Shown here piece after piece: positions 60,063 through 64,000 of a DNA stretch of 64,000 nucleotides. A program made the position numbers and the translations under genes. Source of the DNA: Coprinopsis marcescibilis (Eukaryota; Basidiomycota; Agaricomycetes; Agaricales; Psathyrellaceae). The stretch is taken from positions 930,001 through 994,000 of the forward strand of contig ML210146.1 of assembly GCA_004369085.1 (NCBI GenBank). The letters are read 5' to 3'. The notes under the pieces were generated by a model. It saw only the letters and a list, made by a program, of their open reading frames with translations, searched no databases and was not told the origin of the DNA. Each line of letters begins with the position of its first letter. The first letter of the stretch is position 1.

Positions 60063-62401
60063 CTACATGACTCTGAGGGTCCATCCGGGTATATTGCCCT
60101 CAGCCGCAGCCTGTGCAGCCGCAAGCCAGTTTGGATCGACACCATTGGGCCCGTTTGGCATGGTGGCGAGGTCCAAGGAGTGATAAATTGGGTCGCATGC
60201 GATGGTTCTACCAGAGTGATACCCGACGCCGTCATGAGAGCGAATGAAGAGGAGCGGTAAGCTTCGACCAGCGATTGATGGCGGTAGTGGTGGCGGTTGA
60301 GGTGCCGCAGGGTCTTGCCCTTCTTCCCCTTGTGGTTTGCTACCTGATACATCGTTCGCCGACGGCAATGCATCGTCTTCGAGAGCTTTGATAACATCGG
60401 CTATGGGCGGCATCTCGACTATTACAATGGTGTGCAGAGGACCAGAGGGCATATACCGATTGTTGGGGTCACCAGGAACAACTTCCACGCTGCTTGAGGG
60501 CATGAAGGTAGCAACTGAAGTTAAAGGACCTGGCTGAGTGGTCTGGTAGACTCTGGTTGGCAAAGGGCCAAGGTTTCCCAGATAAACATCCAAAGGAGTC
60601 TGGATCCGTGTCTTTGGGTGTAGACAGAAAAAGTTGGATACTGTAAGTTCGATGGTGTTGTTTGTTCCTCGATAGACAGGCGCTGTGAACAACGTAGGGA
60701 ATGGAGTGACAGGCTGCTCGGGTATCTTATTGTTCTGGCCGAAGGCGTCGAAGAAAGTGTATTGGAATTTCGCTAAATAGAATTGGTGAGGGGCTTGACC
60801 CAAATATGCAGATTTTTACTCACAAATGCCGACAATAGTCCAGCAGAGATAGTCGTCAACTTCATCTGAAATGACACGAATCCCATCGCGAACTTCGTCT
60901 CGGATCCTTGGGTTTTGGAAGAGAAGGGGGTGTGTGCCAACCTGAGTAGACATTCCAGGTGCTGGCGGGGCAACCACACCTGTCCCTGGCAGTGGGCCGG
61001 CTGCAGAGAGATAGTGACGAGAGCCGTCCGGATTCACTCTTTGCAATGCGATCTTCTGCATCTGGCTAACTGGTCCTCCGTCATCTGGCGACACGCGCCC
61101 CTTGTCAACCTTGCGTATTACCATTGGTGAGGTTGAGATCCCAGATTGTGTGTCCGAAAGGACGATCTCACATCCGTATGTCACCGGGGCTGGGCCGTCG
61201 ACTGCTTAATTTAAGAAAGCTGTGAGAACACGCGAAAGAAGGATGTTTGTCACATGATACGCACGGGCTGTTGGCGATCCATCCGGTCGACGCACAACGT
61301 TGACGTTGAACGCGGACCAGCCGATGTTGCTCGCGCATAATTGACCTTGGTCGATGGTCATGTACTTGGTGCGCACCGTCTGCGAGTTGATACGGTTGAA
61401 TAGAGACACAGGGCCCCCGGCAAGAATGCAGGAAGATATATTGCGCGTTTTGGCCGTTTTCTTGGACGGTTTTGAGATGATAGTGACCGGTGCGGAATCA
61501 AAAGTCGCCCAAACGCGTCCAGTAGCAGACGGATCAGATCCTTCGGGAGAAATGGGAGGTTCGGATATGTCGAGAGATAGTTGAAAACTCTTCGCTTTCG
61601 CTGTGCCAGTGACGTGGAGGAACTTGAAGCTTGAAACCATGTTGTTGTCGAGTGTCGCTTTCTGTTCAAACGAGCGTTCACCGGTTTCAGAGACGACCGC
61701 CATGGAGAGCTGCTGGCTACGGAGATGCCATACGGGCCCTTCAATATGAACTATGGGTGGTGGGCACAAGAAGCGCTTTTCACTTCCATAGGACTTTTGA
61801 GCCACAGCCGCGTGTAAACAGATAACGGTGGTCATTGGCATGACGCGAGATGGATCTTGGGAGACGTGGTCGCGGACAATTCGGCGAATCTTTGAATGCG
61901 TGTCCTCGGATTCGGTTTCGTCCAACTTGCGCTTTCCGGTCGAGCTCTGTCGCGAGGGGCATCAACACAGGGACGCTTACGCGACGTGAGGCAGCTGAAA
62001 CCTCACCTGAACGACCTGCGTCTGTGGGGTATTCCAAGGCGGCTGAACGGAGCCATTTTGGGGGACATCCTTCTTAGACGCCGTAAGGATGGACTGGATG
62101 GAAACGTTTGGATCTTGTGCGACGACGGGTGACGGAGCTTGACCGTTTGAAGGTGTAGAAGAGCGATTTGAATTCAAATCTGCTTGCAAGGAGCGTTTAT
62201 TTGGAACCTAAAGAAGCGTGTCGAATGGCGAATTCATTACAGGATTTTTGAACATAAAGAAGGGTATGTTACAGGTTGAATAGAAACGTTTGGGGTCGCT
62301 GAGCGCGAATGGGCGTCGTCGTCGAGGGAGCCCTGGGCGTCTGGAGGCATGTGAAGATGAGAGTTCAGAAAGAAAGGGTCTTGAGGAATAGCCATCGACA
62401 T
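60063..62401 (-). CDS. CSL (CBF1/RBP-J/Su(H)) transcription factor
   Basis: DNA-binding regulator of the CSL family, the fungal relatives of the Notch effector RBP-J; S. pombe Cbf11 and Cbf12 bind GTGGGAA-like sites. The Rel-homology N domain has TVICLHAAVAQKSYGSEKRF and LCPPPIVHIEGPVW (near 61820-61740). The beta-trefoil has AGGPVSLFNRINSQTVRTKY (near 61430-61370) and CASNIGWSAFNVNVV. The Ig-like TIG domain lies near 60620-60540 (LDVYLGNLGPLPTRVYQTT). It ends EGNIPGWTLRVM with stop at 60063. About five introns. The N-terminal leader (PDAQGSLDDDAHSRS, SSTPSNGQAPSP) is disordered and its exon joint near 62200-62260 was not resolved, so the ATG at 62401 is a best guess. Confidence 0.85.
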
Positions 62402-62508
62402 TATACAGCCGTGAGAGCAAAGTCTCACGAAGCAGCGAGGTGGGAAAGAAAGAGGCGAGTGGGAAAATCAAGTCAAACTCGTGAGAGTTTTTATCTACAA
62501 GTTCAGAC

Positions 62509-63167
62509 TCAGCTCCTACTGCCGAAGAACACCGGCCCAAATCCGGCAAAGCCGTCCATCAGGCTCCCACGCACAGCCATCCCTCGCCGGTCGCAGTGGA
62601 TCCGGTATAATGAGTCCTCGTCGACAGCGTCCTCGAATTTGTAGGGCGACATTAGTCCCTCGTCTTCCATTGAATACTGGTTACCTCCATAACCTATTGG
62701 CCGTTATCAGTGACTAGCAGCTCGTTCTGCGCCATTAGACACGTACCTATCGATAGTATTCCGAGTTTATCTTCCCCCTTTATCACCTCGCTCGTCGCCT
62801 TGTCTTCCGAGGGCACAAATATTGCCGGGGACCCTCCTGCGTCTTCTGCCTCCACTTCCGCTTCTTCCTCGTCTTCTTCGGTCACTGTTTCTTCTCTGAG
62901 CCATTGCCAGCCCTCGCCTCGCCATAGCGGCGGATAGAAGGCCTGCAGGTTGAATGGATCCTCCTGGTCTGGGCTTAGAGGCGAAGTGGGCAAAGCCCGC
63001 GACCCTCCAAACACAAGAGGCTTTAGGTAGGACTCCGTCCTTGTCTTGTGCATATGCTGGTGCGACACCGTACGCAACAGTGGTTTTTGCTGGCTGTTTT
63101 CTCCGTTCAAGGGTGCCAATGTAGAAAGGGGTTGTGGGGCGGATTGGGATCTTTGAAGAGCAGCCAT
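62509..63167 (-). CDS. Acidic protein of unknown function
   Basis: No family recognised. Two exons are clear. The first starts MAALQRSQSAPQPL at 63167 (the upstream ATG at 63209 in the same frame is possible) and includes DQEDPFNLQAFYPPLWRGE, a stretch that looks conserved, and a run of Glu/Asp (EEDEEEAEVEAED). An intron near 62696-62748 joins to YGGNQYSMEDEGLMSPYKFE and a C-terminal GMAVRGSLMDGFAGFGPVFF, with TGA at 62509-62511. About 200 residues. Localisation and function unknown. It is transcribed in the same direction as CSL, 108 bp upstream of the assigned CSL start, so part of the CSL leader may overlap its 3' UTR. Confidence 0.65.
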
Positions 63168-64000
63168 AGCGGTTTTCTGCAGGTGGTTCGAGTTCGTTAA
63201 ATGGGACAAGGGGTGCGAACAGTTGACTTGCCTAGCAGTGTATTTGGCAGGAACAAAGAATGTTGTTTAGAACAAGACCGTATGTTGCTGGGAACGTAAA
63301 ATGCGATACATCCGTGTCAATCTCGCCAGATTGGAGAATATATATACCTTGTCGGACAAGCTATAATCAGCGCATCTTCAATGACCAAGCTCCATTCTGG
63401 CTCGAGTGTGCGCTTTCCAGTTCTCTCCTTTGATCCCGGTCCTACACAATTTCAAGCCTGGCTAGGTGCTAGACATCAGCTGCGTATTCTCGAATCCAAA
63501 CCCCAGATTCTAGGTGGACGAAACGCAGCAATGCTTCCGGGACTTCACAGCATTCTGATTGCCGGCTTGGCATAGGGGCTCGCCAATCGCAAGGCCGCAG
63601 ATTCAAATTACAATGTGTACTACATATTCTGAATTCTATGATAAAGCGAATGTCCCTGGCATTGGTTCGCGAGGGAAAAAGAAGTCCGAGTGCGTAATAG
63701 CTGCATGAGGACATGAGGAGTCGTAACGAGATACAGTCATGGGACCACTTATATCTGGTCCCATTCATAAGCGAAACGAAGCGGTGGTACTGATGTGATA
63801 ATGTAACAGTGTCCAAGATTGTTTGTAGCTAACTGTCCAGATGGTAATCTTTAAATCGAGAATCCATAGTACAAACCTAGAGTGTGGCAAAACGAGAAAG
63901 GGAAAAAAATGGAGCGAATCGTACTCAAGTCAAATAATCTCGGCTCTTCCTACGCCCGTCCGCGGGAAAAGGCACTCCTTGCGGCTGAGCCTGCATGTTC
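63168..64000. other. Gene-poor right end, 833 bp
   Basis: Upstream of the acidic-protein gene. The leftmost 200 bp probably hold its promoter, including a TATA-like run ATATATATA near 63340. A 64-codon plus frame at 63381-63575 has no family features. No tRNA, repeat or mobile element was seen. Confidence 0.5.

Noticed and set aside
63381..63575. 64-codon plus-strand frame
   Set aside because: No conserved features, no splice continuation seen and no codon pattern beyond chance.
1..64000. A biosynthetic cluster, CRISPR array, prophage or defence system
   Set aside because: Genes are intron-rich eukaryotic housekeeping and signalling genes without shared pathway enzymes. No regular spacer repeats or phage genes were seen.

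Overview
The window is nuclear DNA of a filamentous basidiomycete, most likely an Agaricomycete. Nearly every gene is cut by many short introns of about 48 to 60 nt. The gene set is typical of fungi: a GH72 cell-wall glucanosyltransferase, an Atg26-type sterol glucosyltransferase, an SSK2-type MAPKKK, a SUR7/PalI tetraspan protein and a fungal CSL factor. Intergenic gaps are mostly 100 to 550 bp. I saw no CRISPR array, rRNA, complete tRNA or transposon ORF. Gene models were assembled by hand from split reading frames, GT/GC-AG splice signals and family motifs; most have exact ends, but internal splice sites were not all checked.

Layout, left to right: a 5'-truncated PIF1 helicase (1-2325, +) with N-terminal tandem repeats; an F-BAR/RhoGAP protein (-); an ABCC transporter (5822-12300, +); an RRM plus zinc-knuckle protein (-); a GPI-anchored GH72 enzyme (-); a SUR7/PalI-like protein (-) divergent from a GRAM/PH/GT sterol glucosyltransferase (18573-23868, +); a 2OG-Fe(II) oxygenase (-); RIC1 (-); a UPS1/PRELI lipid-transfer protein (-); a metallo-beta-lactamase-fold hydrolase (-); a gene-poor 0.85-kb stretch with a MITE-like inverted-repeat element; the GTPase DRG2/RBG2 (-) divergent from the MAPKKK (35729-40108, +); an unknown multi-pass membrane protein with a poly-Asp tract (-); the B-box-binding large subunit of TFIIIC (-); a second PRELI protein, UPS2-like (-); a peroxisomal ABCD transporter (-); a HAD-fold phosphatase (-); a beta-carbonic anhydrase (-) divergent from a RINT1/TIP20 tethering factor (56862-59873, +); a CSL/CBF1 transcription factor (-); and a short acidic protein of unknown function (-).

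This is a housekeeping neighbourhood, not a biosynthetic cluster. Themes that recur are membrane traffic and lipids (RIC1, RINT1, Atg26-type enzyme, UPS1, UPS2, ABCC, ABCD), cell wall and cortex (GH72, SUR7-like, F-BAR/RhoGAP) and gene expression (TFIIIC, CSL, RRM protein, DRG2). The most unusual signals concern gene structure. DRG2 appears to contain a 1-nucleotide exon. PIF1 has three GC-AG introns among ten, one of them splitting the Walker A loop in frame. The first intron of the TFIIIC B-box-binding subunit contains a tRNA-like, Pol III-promoter-like relic followed by a T5 run. The two PRELI paralogues share their first-exon peptide and intron position.
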